From Terfezia claveryi (lineage: Eukaryota > Ascomycota > Pezizomycetes > Pezizales > Pezizaceae): 64,000 nt of DNA. Within the stretch, counting starts at the first letter, position 1, and every line of letters starts with the position of its first letter. The notes below the pieces were generated by a model. That model saw only the letters and a list, made by a program, of their open reading frames with translations, had not been told where the DNA came from and searched no databases. Both the position numbers and the translations under genes were made by a program. The stretch covers positions 248,001-312,000 of the forward strand of contig WHUX01000029.1 of NCBI GenBank assembly GCA_015179025.1. The letters run 5' to 3'. This document shows positions 35,410-47,142 of the stretch, in pieces.

Positions 35410-36314
35410 GATTGACAATATAAATGGGTATGCGTTGCGGGGTGTTGGGTCTCTTTTTTTTTTTTCGATTTTCTTTTATTGTGTAATTTTTGCTCACTAC
35501 TTACTATCCATGGGTTTGTCGGGTTCTTTTCATTTGGCCACGGGGCGCTATTCAGAATGTGGGATACAAAGACGGATACTTGGATTGGCGGTCGGCATGC
35601 TGGGTAAGTTCTGGGAGGATCTTTGTTTTTGATATTCGGAAAGCAATCTAGTATCCCTATGCCCATGAAGGCGGGCTTACATAGCCCGGCCGTCGATCGG
35701 AGAATGCCATGACATCGGGTTCTACCGAGGACTGCCTGGTGCCGGACTGGGTGACCGGATGATGATGAGTCAAAAGAAATTTCAAAATGAAGTGTTTAAC
35801 CATCAATACGAACGTGCATGGGAACTATGATTGCCGGAGCGTTAAAAAATTAGACACACCGTCGCGGGTGCATTCCCCCTTTTTCGTCGATTGTTATTGC
35901 CAAGCAACAGCGCGGCTGCCCTCTCGCTTCAACATTCACACGCGGTCCATCCCCCCACGGCGTCCAGCTGTTGCTACAATTGCAGCGGATCGCCATACAA
36001 TCCCTGTATGTGGAACCCCTTCCCTGGCGCAATGTGCCTGAAGGGGCATGGAAAGGATCCAGATGCCCTATAATCTCTTTCGCCCATTGGCCCGTTGGGC
36101 GTGGGCGGATGGGAGGCAACTTTAACATGATCAGCCCTCTCTTTCTTTCCTTCTCCTTTCAAACTCCCCAGGCTTGTCAAAAGCCCCTTCCAATCGCTTA
36201 ACCTTTGCCGTGGATCAACCACCCCCCCGTACTTACCCAGTGTATACGTCCTTTCGCTCTTGTGTTTTTTTTTGCAAACTGGATAATTCAACGCCAGATA
36301 CTGATCTCGTAGCA
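35410..36314. other. intergenic with pyrimidine-rich leader
   Basis: 3' flank of eL24 and promoter of the membrane protein gene. C/T-rich from 36140 to 36260. No gene seen. Confidence 0.5.
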
Positions 36315-37017
36315 ATGCATATTACCCAGTCCCAAGACTCCTTCCTGGAGAACAACCTCTATCTTGCACCTCCTTCCCATCCACCACGCCGGAAATCCTT
36401 AGTATTTTTTCTACTGATTACAGTGGACCTTGCGGCATTTGCTGTCTTTGTATTATGCATATCACGTCTTGGCAGGGAGATGCGTGGAGGCGATTTAACG
36501 GTCGGATGGTTCAAGGTATTGTATGTCATAAGCATGAAATAGAAGTTGTATACAATACCTGAAGAACATATTGCTTACATGTCGTCACAGTTCAATCGGT
36601 TACACCATCACACTCACCATTGCCACGATATTATTCCTTACGATTTCAATTTCATTCTTCAAAGTGGTTTATCCAGCACCAGCACCGTTCCGCTCCAGCT
36701 TTTCTGCTCTCAAGAATGGCTCAAAAGTAGTCGTCATATCTAATTTTGTGTTTTCAACACTATGGTGTGCTGGGTTGGGAATTCAGACAGGGGAATTGTG
36801 GACAACTTTGAACCGAGATATCAGGAATGACAACGGCTTGCCCCGAGTGGAAAGTGATGGTAGATTTTGGGTGCGAATAGGGATCTCGGCAGGGATCATG
36901 GTGGGATTACTGGCCTTGGGGTGGTGCTCGTTGCAGGGAGTTTGGAGGAACAAGCATCACAGGCATCTGGCTAATGAGCTATCGACAAGAACGGAGTTGA
37001 GGTCGGGGTTTGATTGA
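36315..37017 (+). CDS. four-TM membrane protein of unknown function
   Basis: Exons 36315-36520 and 36591-37017, 210 residues. Donor GTATGT rather than the GT five bases upstream keeps the frame and continues a hydrophobic helix. Four membrane segments are visible: SLVFFLLITVDLAAFAVFVL, a second beginning YTITLTIATILFL, a third around VISNFVFSTLWCAGLGIQT, and a fourth beginning WVRIGISAGIMVGLLALGW. The tail is short, basic and cytosolic-like. The layout is that of small fungal four-helix plasma-membrane proteins, but I recognise no family signature. Confidence 0.7.
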
Positions 37018-39408
37018 GCTCGAGCTTAAGCTTAAGTTGACGAGAATAATTGGATCTTGGTCAAGCGGGGCTATCTTAATGCAGTAGCGGAGGATGGTAT
37101 TATGGGCGAATGGTAAAGACTGGTTTCGCCAGACATGGGCTGCTTGGAGCATGGCGAGGTGTTAGTCATTTCTATTCGATAAAACTCGGTAAGGGGCAGT
37201 TTGGAGCAGGCGTTTTTCTGGTGTTAAGTTGTCATTTTTGTCGAAGCTTTTCCATTATTTTCTTTACACTGTGGGCCATATTCTCTGCACTTCTCGTGTG
37301 ATGGTCTCAAACGGCTTTCCTGAAGTTGGATACTACTAATTATCTTTGGCTTAGCACAGCGTTGTTATGCCACCTATATCATATAGTCTAGTGGGTCGCA
37401 GGGAGTATAGGACAAGGTCTTCAGTGTATCACTTACTCTGTATTGCAATTCTCAAAATATCGCACAAAAGGTACCCCTGCACCCGGAAACCCCCGTACGG
37501 CTACAACGGATTTGTATTATTAGTTACTAAAATACCAAGTACAAATATTTATGGTCAATATGGATCTGTACGGTTGAAAGATGAAAAATGTTACCGCTTT
37601 CTTTGCAGTGTGCTCATTACCCCAATACGGTCTGTAATTGTACAATTGATATCCAATAAAGTTCTCAAGGTCGGCTCAGTATACGAAATATGGACTACGG
37701 TAGGTAAGTGTCTTATGTGAAGGAGACTGATCAAATTTTTTCCTTACTCGTATTTTATCGTTATATCCTCTATTTCCAGTACGCTTTGTCTCAGGCATTA
37801 ATGTCTCTTGTCTATCATTATTAGAGAGGTTTTGCTAGTTCCGATTGACATCGCTTGTTAGTAATCCTGAACTTATGTACGATCGCAGATAACATGCTTA
37901 TGTTAGGGGTGCTCAAGATTAACTAGGCAGCGAGTGCTTGCGGAATCCTCCTCTAATGATTACAATGATCACAGGACACCTCTATATCGAGCTCAATCAC
38001 ATATGAGAGGAAGGGTGCTCATAATAAATGTCTGTATCGGATATTTACGAGCTTGATGTGATTTTTTGAATTCGTTACACGTAAGGCATTTTGTATACTA
38101 CGTGCAAAGCCTAAAAACTACCTTCAGATGTTTGTTGTGGACAACAATGCCAAGATCCTCCGAGTTTTCTGGACGACATCGATATCAAGACGACATTCTT
38201 TTTATCCCTGACGGTCTTAATTAAGCACGAACCTGGCAGGTGCATAGAGCTAGTCGGGTTGCTGTAGTTACTGTCAATCAATTTCGCAAGGGTGCAAAAC
38301 CTTCTCTATCTATTGGCTATCGAGTCATGCCAAGATTCAACTACCAGTTTCTTTTTCTATTTTTTTTGGCAAGGGGAGAGAGAGAGAGGGGGGGGGTGGA
38401 GATGTTACCCTGAAAGACCGGTCCTCTGTATTTCATATTGCGAGGACATAGATTTTTTTCATTAAATACTTTCGATAAGTCAAGCACAAACTACTTGAAA
38501 CTCTACATAATATATATATCGTATTGTAGCCATAAAATACATCCAGGGAGGAGAACTGTGAATATTAATTCCCGTGAGAAGAGATAGAAAAAACGGGGGA
38601 GGGGGGGAAGAAGGGGTAAAGTATGCTTCCTTGGGCAGTTTGTACTCGAGCCTTGTGGTCTCTTAGCTATCCACCAAGTTTCTTGTATTTCCTTTTGCAG
38701 GAGTTTCTATGATTTTAACTCATGTTATTCGTGTTTTTAAAGCAACTCAACTATTCGATTGAGATACTGTACATATATATATCTTAGGCATATTAGATGT
38801 TAGTGAACGAGTCTAAAATAAACAAATAATACAACCTAAGAGATTTAGTCTCCCTTAGACGGGAAATTTTATCAGCGCCACACACACACGCGCAAGCAAG
38901 CTGGCATCTTGTCGCAGCAAGAATTCCATATCGTTAATAGATTAGAAACACTGAAAAACCGAGAAATGTCTAGCTTCTCGGGCTATACACACACACACAC
39001 ACCCTTTCTAGTAAAACTTTATAACTGGCATTAATCGCACCGAATTTGCTTAGTTTAAAGTTCTTTTCTTTGTTAATTCAAATATTTGCTCTCTTCACTG
39101 CCCTAATCAAGAAGATATCGTTACATCTTAGGAGATAATTACCCTGATTTGTGATTTATTGTCGGTTCAGGGTAACCGAAACTCGTTTTGCGTTACCTTG
39201 CGAGGTGCTTTGTTTGGATAGAGCAAATACATAGTTTGAGTTATAGGATAGGCTGATCTATTTATGAAAGCAACTATTGAATGGCTAGTATCAAGACGTG
39301 CAAATTTAGCGCGTAGTAAATAACCAAGCATTTTAGCGGAGGCCTAAAACTTCAAGTGCTGGAATTGAAGTACATAGGGCGAAAGATATTATATTTGTGT
39401 TGCGGGGG

Positions 39409-39418
39409 TAGTCTGGTT
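39409..39418 (+). repeat. TAGTCTGGTT motif, no duplication
   Basis: Ten-base match to the terminus. The flanks do not repeat. Confidence 0.3.
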
Positions 39419-41599
39419 AAAACTCTACCAAATGGCTAGTGTGCAAGTCTACATAAACACAAACATGCCCTTCAAAGTATACACTTTCTTGGTTTATTGT
39501 TTTACAGACCTTTGGATGGTCCGATGTACCCCGTATTTTTTTTTCTGAAAATCAGAGCTCGTAAGCTGAATATGCCAGTGAACTGAAAGCTGTCCTAGGG
39601 TCTCACTTTTTGCCGGCCACTATGATATCGTCGATCCTATCATTTCTATGATCTGTGGCTATATATTGAAATTCTGGAGGCTTGCCTACATGCAATGAGC
39701 AATACTGAATGCGTGTCGTATTGGGGTGGCACAGTAAAATATTAAATGTCATAAAATGAGTCTAGATGCAAGTCTGAATAGGGCAGGCAGTAACTTCGCG
39801 CCGTAAATAGCAGGGACCCAACAGTACGCAATTATGCCAGGTCGGATCAAATGACCACATAGGTATTGCACCCACCAGAAGTTCCGACAGTGAACCATTT
39901 CCCAAAGTCAGACAAAGCAGGTATGGGTTCTCTTGATGAACACATACATACAGTCGATGGTACTTCCACCTTAATGAGCTATGTCTCAATCCCCGTATCA
40001 ATCTGACACCAACTTCTCGCTCCCCATGGTATGGTCCTTGGCTGGGCAGGATGGGCTGTATTCACTGGGCAAGGAGTTAAGTAAAAGTATAGACTCGTAG
40101 GTTCAAGTATAGGCTCGTAGGCCTATAGGCCCAGACAAGTCCACTCGAGAAATTTCTCTAACATTTAGAGTCGTGTGCTGGTGAGTATGCGAAGTTTACC
40201 ACCCCTGCTCCAAGTGCCCTTGGCTGAGATGCTTATCACTAACCTCGCCTAAAGCGGGAAGTATCAGGGATCGATAGCCTTACCTTAGCTCCCGCCCAGT
40301 ATTGCAACCTGCGAACTAAACGCTCCTTGTTGCATAGCCGTATAATAATACTGCATTCATAGGCGAACAACATTCCCAGTCAAGAAGCGGGCCGAGCTTA
40401 CGCAGGGAAAGTCAATAGAGGGTGACTGGGGATATTATTTCTCGGTCATTCACCAGTCTAGTTATTAAAAAGGCATTTTTTTCCTCACTGACTGTATTTC
40501 AAGGAGCCTGTTATAGTACGGGTCTGGAATCCAAATTCTGCTGGGTTCTGCTGACAGCACCACAGATAGCCAATTGCCACTCATGATTCTATCCACTGTC
40601 AGTGTGACCTTCGCAAAGGAGTTCCCCTTACTTTGCATATTTCCGATTTCCACTCAAGAGTCGATCCACATTCCACACTCAAGAGTTTTTGCGCCCTATA
40701 ATGCAGGGCTATACGTAGGTTTGGGAGTTGCCAGGTGGAAGACAGTCAGTAGCCCTTCAGGTTTTTTTTTTTTGTTTTTTAGGTATGTCTCGGTCGACCT
40801 TTGTTCTGAGGGTGAGGACGGGCAGTTTCAGTCAGCACTAAACTCCTTAATAGATCACAAAGCAAAGGAAGCACTCCAGTGCACTTAGATATGTGGCTTC
40901 ACGGTTTACCCTTGCAATTGTTATCTCTCCATTTTGTGACTCTTTCCTTTCTTCTTACCGCACTGTACTGCCAAGTCTTCCCACGTCGGTATACATATGG
41001 ATATAGTCCACCAGGGTCTACTGATTGCAAGGTAGTCAAACATACCTTGGGATGCAAGCAAGGGTGGGATGTCAACGGGACGGAAGGCCCGAGGCGGGGG
41101 AAGGGATTGTGGATCGCCAGTTGATACCAACATCTCTGATTTCCCACACATCGTCCCATCCCCCCTTATCGAAGCAATTTGTTCCCCTGTGACCTATACT
41201 ATTATATGATATACAAGCCATTCGTCAGTCAGCCTTACCCACCTTCGCGAGCTGATAGCTATACTCCTTTCGCCGCTCTTGTCAGGAATCCACCCGCCAT
41301 CCACGTACACGTGTACTTCAGGCCACCAGCCCAGTAATCTGAGCTATTTGAGGTACGTAACAAAAACAAAGCTTTCTGTCTGGTAAAGTGGCGTGGATGA
41401 ACCCGGTTGTCAAAATGCAGTAACTGCTCCCCTTATAGCAGGTGTGAGTATCGATATTAATTTTTCAAAGGTCTTGAAGTCGAAAGAAGCCGATCCTGGC
41501 TAGGATAATATAATCCCGGCCACAGTCATGAATAGGTACGAAAACCCATGGGTAGTACAATTTTCTTAAGCCATGCGTCTGCAGACTGCGGGAAAAACC

Positions 41600-41610
41600 T
41601 AGTCTGGGCG
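41600..41610 (+). repeat. TAGTCTGGGCG motif, no duplication
   Basis: Degenerate terminus-like motif 260 bp from the palindromic element. The flanks do not repeat. Confidence 0.3.
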
Positions 41611-41861
41611 GGAGTGGAAGCAAGGAGTTAGGTAGTTAAGGAGTTGCTTCGCGTAATTGCAGAGCTAGTCTACAGGGGTGCATGCCAACTTCCGGGAGCG
41701 GGCCGAAGATTGGCGAATGCCGCATTCTTGTTCTCCTTCCGTCCTTAGCTAAAACACGTGATTGAGTCTGGAGGGACAATGATATCCAACCACCATTCCA
41801 TACCATACCGTGGTCTGGCTAGCCGTATCGCAAAAACTGGAAAGCAAGAACCCTGTCTGCC

Positions 41862-41921
41862 TAGTCTGGCTGCACCTGACAAGATTCGTTGCCACAGTGC
41901 AGGGGCAGTGCAGCCAGACTA
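41862..41921. mobile_element. 60-bp palindromic element with TAGTCTGG termini
   Basis: Begins TAGTCTGGCTGCAC and ends GTGCAGCCAGACTA, a perfect 14-bp inverted repeat. It carries the family terminus at both ends, so it may be a complete tiny element. No flanking duplication is visible. Confidence 0.6.
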
Positions 41922-42117
41922 AGTGCGACTGACACACTCGGGATATCTTCCCATTACTGTTATTTGAGCAGATCTCACTGGTTCTTGCAAATATGACTCA
42001 GCTGCTTGGAGTTTCCGTCTTCGATCACGGAAATGTTATCTAGTAAAACTTTCAACTAATATGGACCATTAGGGGTGCGCAAGCAATTTCCTAGATTCAG
42101 AAATCATCACTACGGTA

Positions 42118-43228
42118 CTACAGGGCGAGAAGTTGTTCAAAACCAAATGGCTCTTCTTCCTCCAATTTTCCTGGGAGACACCCCTGATTCTGACTTTTTA
42201 TCAGTTCATTCAATTTAGACTTTCTCTGTAGGCCTTCCAACTTCATTCTCTTCTTTCTTATCTCACTGTCCTCCCACTTTGGATTTGAAACTAGGTTACT
42301 GTTAACTGTCTCCTCGAGGAGTAAATGCACAGCATTTGAGAATGAATCCCTTCTGTTTTCATTCTCCCTGAACCGAGAGTTTGCCACACTGACAAGCATC
42401 TCCAGATATGAATCATCAACCGTTTGACAGACCTTTCCTGAGCTGGTATCGTAGTGACCTATGATACAGTCGAATGAAAGGCCTGCCGTTCGTATGGCGA
42501 GCGTTGCGGGGAGTGTAGGGTTCATGATTCCTGATTCGCGGTACCCACAAGATAGAGCAATCTTGAGAATATGGTGAGCCAATTCCAGGGTGTTGGTCAT
42601 AATGTGTAAAATCTAGGCGACGCCACAAACCGGGGGTCAGCCGATCCTTCGCAGTACCTAGGAATCTGTTGCTTTGAAGACATACCATAGGTTCGAACTT
42701 GAAATGTAGGAGCCTACTCTCTTCACCGATAACATGGGTGTTTGTATGAGGCGACGTATGTGCGATACTGCCTTTACCCTCATTACAAGATAGATAGCCA
42801 TTGATGGTATCACCATTTAGTTTTTGCCATGTGAGCAGCCCATTTTGCACTGGGGCGTGAGAGACAAAAATCCATTGCCCACCAGGCCCTTTACCACCTA
42901 TTCCTGCTCGCTTAGGGGCGCCATCTTCGAGACCGATATCTATATTGACGCTACTATAATCCAAGTTGCCTCGAAGCCCATCAGGTAGCCTTTCACGTTC
43001 TAGAGAGGTTGGTTCAGCGTTGGCCGCAAGTTCCTTCTTGACACCCTCTAAGAACACCGCTATCCTCCCGGCACAGCTACTCGTAGTGACTATTCCATTG
43101 TGCTTGTTCAGTTGGTCAACTAGGGGCCGTATTTCCTCGTCGACGTAGCCTTTCGGTGAGGCGTCAGGAGTGTCAAGTGCAAGTCTGGTGAGAATATTAA
43201 GTTTTTTTTGCTGGAAGTGGGTTGACAT
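42118..43228 (-). CDS. TYW3: tRNA wybutosine-synthesizing protein 3 (TYW3)
   Basis: S-adenosylmethionine-dependent methyltransferase step of wybutosine formation at position 37 of tRNA-Phe. Exons on minus, 43228-42686 and 42612-42118, with a 73-nt intron; 345 residues. The start MSTHFQQKKLNIL fits the family; an in-frame Met 30 codons upstream adds a low-complexity leader. Signatures: GIVTTSSCAGRIAVFLEG near residue 50, WIFVSHAP, LLHFKFEPMILHI across the splice site, and SCGYRESGI. It is divergent from the DUF2461 gene with 708 bp between start codons. Confidence 0.93.
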
Positions 43229-43936
43229 TGAGTGTGAGGGAGGATAGGCGCTTTTTGCGCAAACTGCTGAAGGGGGAGGTTGTCTGGTTGGATCTGAGAC
43301 GGTTTCGTGCAATGCCAAGACGCAGACTCGGTGTCGGTTTGGTTTGGTTTGGTTTGTGACTCAGCGATGTGCCAAGGCTTTCCGGGGCCAGGGTCCTATT
43401 GCATGCACGCGCGGGTATGTACCCGTACTGTATGGGCGCCAAGGCAGCGGGAGAGACCTGGGGTGCAGGTAGTTACCGAATGACCTCATTCCATGTGCAA
43501 AGCGTCTCGAGTGGCTCCGCATCTGGAACCTGCTCCCCAGATAATCGCCAGGCGATGCCGCGATGGCCAATTGGAAGGGAAATGCGTCTAGGTGGCTCTG
43601 ATCCCGGGAGATTCTTTGTCTTGCATCGCGCCGTGCCAGCTTCAAACCCCTGCAACGTTCGTTGCGGCGTACTAAGCCTAACTAAGTACCGGTCGGGAAG
43701 TGTGGCAGACATCATCAGCCAACAAAACTAGCTACGCAAAAGTACGCACGACAGCGAACGAACAAGACGAGGTACCGAACTATTAAACTAAGTAGCGTCG
43801 AATTTCACTTTCGTCTGAACAAATTGAGCAAGGGCAATAGTCAACCAGCGGCAGCTACAGCTCCATTCTAGCACTCCTCAAAAGAAGTCCGAGTTCGCGA
43901 GTTATATCGTAAGTGCTTTGCTGGACTCAAGCTCAG
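43229..43936. other. divergent promoter region of TYW3 and the DUF2461 gene
   Basis: Contains a short GGTTT repeat (43338-43356). No gene seen; small ORFs on both strands lack motifs. Confidence 0.45.
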
Positions 43937-45961
43937 ATGGCCACCTACAGGAAAGGTTCCCCACCCCCGCACAGTCACAATCAAACTACCCTGACCCAAC
44001 CGGGCACATCTGCTAGTGGGCTTGGTGGAAGCCTTCGCAGTCGATTGCGAAGCGAGAAAGATAAGGCATCGACGAGGAGTAAATACTTTGAATGGTCCGA
44101 GGAAGATGAACTCGCTAGTAACTATAGTAACTATTCCACTCGTCACGAGGAGGCTGGGCTGGGAAAGATCGAAGATGAGATACATGTGGCAGTCGGCGAG
44201 GATGAGGACGATATGGATGAGGCCAGCATGGCATCAAAACAAAGAAGGAACAAGCGGAAGTCAGGTACTGCATCGCAGAGAGCGGATAAGCAAGTGAAGA
44301 AGGCGAGACCGACTATTGGCCAAATTCCTGGGGACTATCCAACTGGCGACTGTAAAGGTTCTGATGCAGATTTAATTGGCAATGAATATCGAGACAATAT
44401 AATCCATCCTAATACGATGGCCTTCTTAAAAGGTAGGATCACAGAATGCTGCAAAGCAATCACATCATGTGGGGTTATGCCAATTAAGGACTAACTATGC
44501 TTACATCAAATTTTTAGAGCTCGGAAAGCACAATAATCGCCCTTGGTTTGCAGGTGAGAAATCTCGGGTTCTAGATATAATTACTCACTGACTGTGATGG
44601 GTTAGAGAATGAGATACTTTATCGTACTGCTAAGCAAGATTTTGAGAGTTTCATTGAGAAACTTAGTCAGAAGATTATTGAGGAGGTTGATACAACCGTA
44701 CCTGAGCTGCCATTAAAAGACTTGGTATGTGGCTTATAGTGTTCAGCTTTATGCAGTACCCATGTGAGACTTTATTTTTTTAGGCTGCGGGTTACCTGCT
44801 TCTGACTTCTGTAGTTACTAAGTGTATTTGCTAACGATGTCTCTTAGATTTTCAGAATCTACAGAGATATTCGCTTCAGCAATGACCAAACCCCATACAA
44901 GGTAGGGAACTTCTCTCAGGTTTGGTTCAACACTAATCCATACTCACCTTTATTCTAGATTTACTTCTCCGCAGCTTGGTAAAGGCTCCTAATTTATTCC
45001 TTTATCCAAAACCCTGCCAAGCAATACTCCTCAATACCTGGGGTGCAAGGCATTTAGACAAATATAGTCAACCCGTCTTCTTCCCCAATGCTACACAGAT
45101 ATCTTAGAGGAACTACCGACTGATGGTCATAGGTCACGAACTGGAAGAAAAGGCCCCTATGCTCACTATTACATTCAGATCCAGCCATATGGAAAAAGTA
45201 TGATTGGTAAGTAAGAGGCCTCGTATCAGTTCATAGTCAATTTGCCTCATTGGTCAAGGTCCAATTCAACCTAATGCTTCTGAGTGTATAGTGCGCTCAG
45301 GTAAATATCTCTATTCCCATACACCATGCTAATTAGGCCATTGAGAATATAGGGGGAGGTATTTGGCATGCTGATGCACCGCCTCTCAGACTTCTTCGAC
45401 GCGCCATTTCGAAGAGACCTGGCCAGCTAAAACAGATTCTGCTTATGGATGAGATAGCAAGAGATTTTCTTGATATAAAGGGGCATGATGACGAGCAAAG
45501 AGTCATTGATGCCTTTGTAGCTAGAAATTCTGAGGATGCATTGAAGACGGCACCGAAGGTGATTGTCATCCCCACGCACACCTCTGTCATTTTCGGCTAT
45601 CCACCATAGAAATTGTGCCTCATGAAACCAAAACTTCAGAGTGGAAGGAAGGTGATATTGACAGTGTTGATTTTGTGCCAGGGATTCCCTAAAGATCACC
45701 CCGAAATCGCGCTCCTCAGACTTCGCAGCTTTACTGTCGGGAGGCATCTTACGGATGACGAAGTGTCTAACCCTGGTTTCCTTCACCAAACAGTAGATCT
45801 ACTGTCAAAAATGGAGCCATTTGTGTGTATTGCTGCCATTTGTGATTCGCATTTCTGGCTGATTAGAACATGTGTTGTCACAGATCACCTACCTCAACAG
45901 TATTGTAATGCCAGACATGAACATGGACAACTCTAGTGAGGACATTGAGACGAATGCTTGA
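43937..45961 (+). CDS. DUF2461 (TIGR02453) family protein
   Basis: Nine exons: 43937-44432, 44518-44553, 44606-44724, 44848-44901, 44959-44978, 45133-45206, 45353-45558, 45682-45822, 45884-45961, joining to 407 residues. The N-terminal 150 residues are disordered and basic/acidic (QRRNKRKSG, EDEDDMDEA). The DUF2461 domain follows: FLKELGKHNNRPWFA, IFRIYRDIRFSNDQTPYK, GRKGPYAHYYIQIQPYGKS, GGGIWHADAPPLRLLRRAIS, HPEIALLRLRSFTVGRHL and the C-terminal ITYLNSIVMPD. Introns of 123-154 nt are unusually long for this window. The biochemical role of the family is unknown. Confidence 0.9.
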
Positions 45962-46548
45962 CGTCTGGGACTTGCGAGATCTAGCTTTCTTTGACTCCCG
46001 TTTACAACGCTTTATTATTCTTTAATCTTTCAGTCTTCTTACACTCCATTGATTTGAGCCAGACGGGATATGTCAGTCTCTAGACCAACTAGGTTATATC
46101 GAGAAATCCCTATTGTTTTTACCATGTACCTTTTTCGTAAAACTATTACTGTAGTATGACCAGTTTTTCTAGCGATAAAGCGACGCGGCGGCAATACTCA
46201 TAACATATGATACCCAGCCCGGTAAAGTCAATCTACAAACAAGGATACTTGGGGAATACTTTGTACAACTTGGAAGGTACTTTCAGCCAGTATGCTTAGC
46301 AGTTACTCTCCAATCAAGTCTCGAATTACCCAGGCATATTTATTACCCAATCGCCTTGTATTTCTTCAGTGCAATCTACTGCTCTGTGGGCTCGGCAGCG
46401 GGCCGCACCTGGCGAGCCAGAATAACAGGTCTAACTAGCCTCATTCATTGGCTATAGTCACGAATCAATAGATATACTGCAGGGAAAAAAAATATCTCGA
46501 AACACACTTTTCTTCTATTAAATGAGTATCCACGTGACGCTTGTCTGG

Positions 46549-46654
46549 CGATGATCAGGATCAAATATTAATCTCCAAGCGAGATTCACGATGATCAGGA
46601 TCAAATATTAATCTCCAAGCGAGATTCATCACCAAGCGAGATTCATCACCAAGA
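46549..46654 (+). repeat. tandem duplication, 40-bp and 17-bp units
   Basis: A 40-bp unit containing GATGATCAGGATCAAATATT occurs twice in tandem (46549, 46589). It is followed by a repeat of its 3' part with unit GCGAGATTCATCACCAA. Confidence 0.85.
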
Positions 46655-46977
46655 TTGTTCGCGCATTCGGCATGCCGTATTGTCCACGCGTCTATTCCAA
46701 CGTTCAGTTAGAAGCCAGACATAAGGTTGTGAGGGCGAGATCCCGAAGCCGTGTGGAAAGCTCTGACAGTACGAAGACCATACATGTGGTAGTAGAAGGA
46801 CGTTCCTGTATAAGAACGAGATCTACGGTTTATAGTTCAATGGAAAGAGGAGGAAATGTCATCCACCCGAGTTTCCGAGTGGGACCGAATAGGAGTAATG
46901 AATATTTTTTTTTTAAAAAGAAAGAAAAAGGGAAATGTTATTTTTATTTACAGAGCATTAACAGTCGGGAACTTTCG

Positions 46978-46992
46978 TAGTCTGGTTGGCAC
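46978..46992 (+). repeat. TAGTCTGGTTGGCAC motif
   Basis: Exact 15-nt motif. The flanks GAACTTTCG and CGAACTCG are only loosely similar. Confidence 0.5.
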
Positions 46993-47021
46993 GAACTCGC
47001 TCGTTGTTCCCGTTTGGAGTA

Positions 47022-47114
47022 GTCTACTTGTGCCTCGTACAAACCAGTCTGTTGTCTATGGGGGAAGTTGCGAGGTCACGAATTATTAACCTGGGTACGA
47101 GGCTAGTCTACCGG
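47022..47114. mobile_element. 75-bp inverted-repeat element, copy 1
   Basis: Insert 47031-47105 begins TGCCTCGTA and ends TACGAGGCTA. The flanks GTCTACTTG and GTCTACCGG match at 7 of 9. The interior AACCAGTCTGTTGTCTATG and the following GTTGCGAGGTCACGAA are shared with the copy at 57703. Confidence 0.65.
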
Positions 47115-47142
47115 TACTTGTATGTACTAACCTTCGTCAGTA

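Larger units (their letters stand above)
37018..42117. other. 5.1-kb gene desert
   Basis: AT-rich with many stops. No ORF has recognisable motifs. It holds a G-rich run (38387-38397), short AC repeats (38989-39001), TAGTCTGG-type motifs at 39409 and 41600, and the 60-bp palindrome at 41862-41921. Confidence 0.5.
45962..47142. other. spacer upstream of the pogo element
   Basis: Holds a 40-bp and 17-bp tandem duplication (46549-46654), a TAGTCTGGTTGGCAC motif at 46978 and the 75-bp inverted-repeat element at 47031-47105. No gene seen. Confidence 0.5.

Noticed and set aside
35107..35418. Leu/Ser-rich 103-residue ORF
   Set aside because: Exact antisense of the last exon of eL24.
40085..40125. 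Repeated AAGTATAG(A/G)CTCGTAGG pair as another insertion site
   Set aside because: A simple tandem duplication with no TAGTCT-type insert between the copies.
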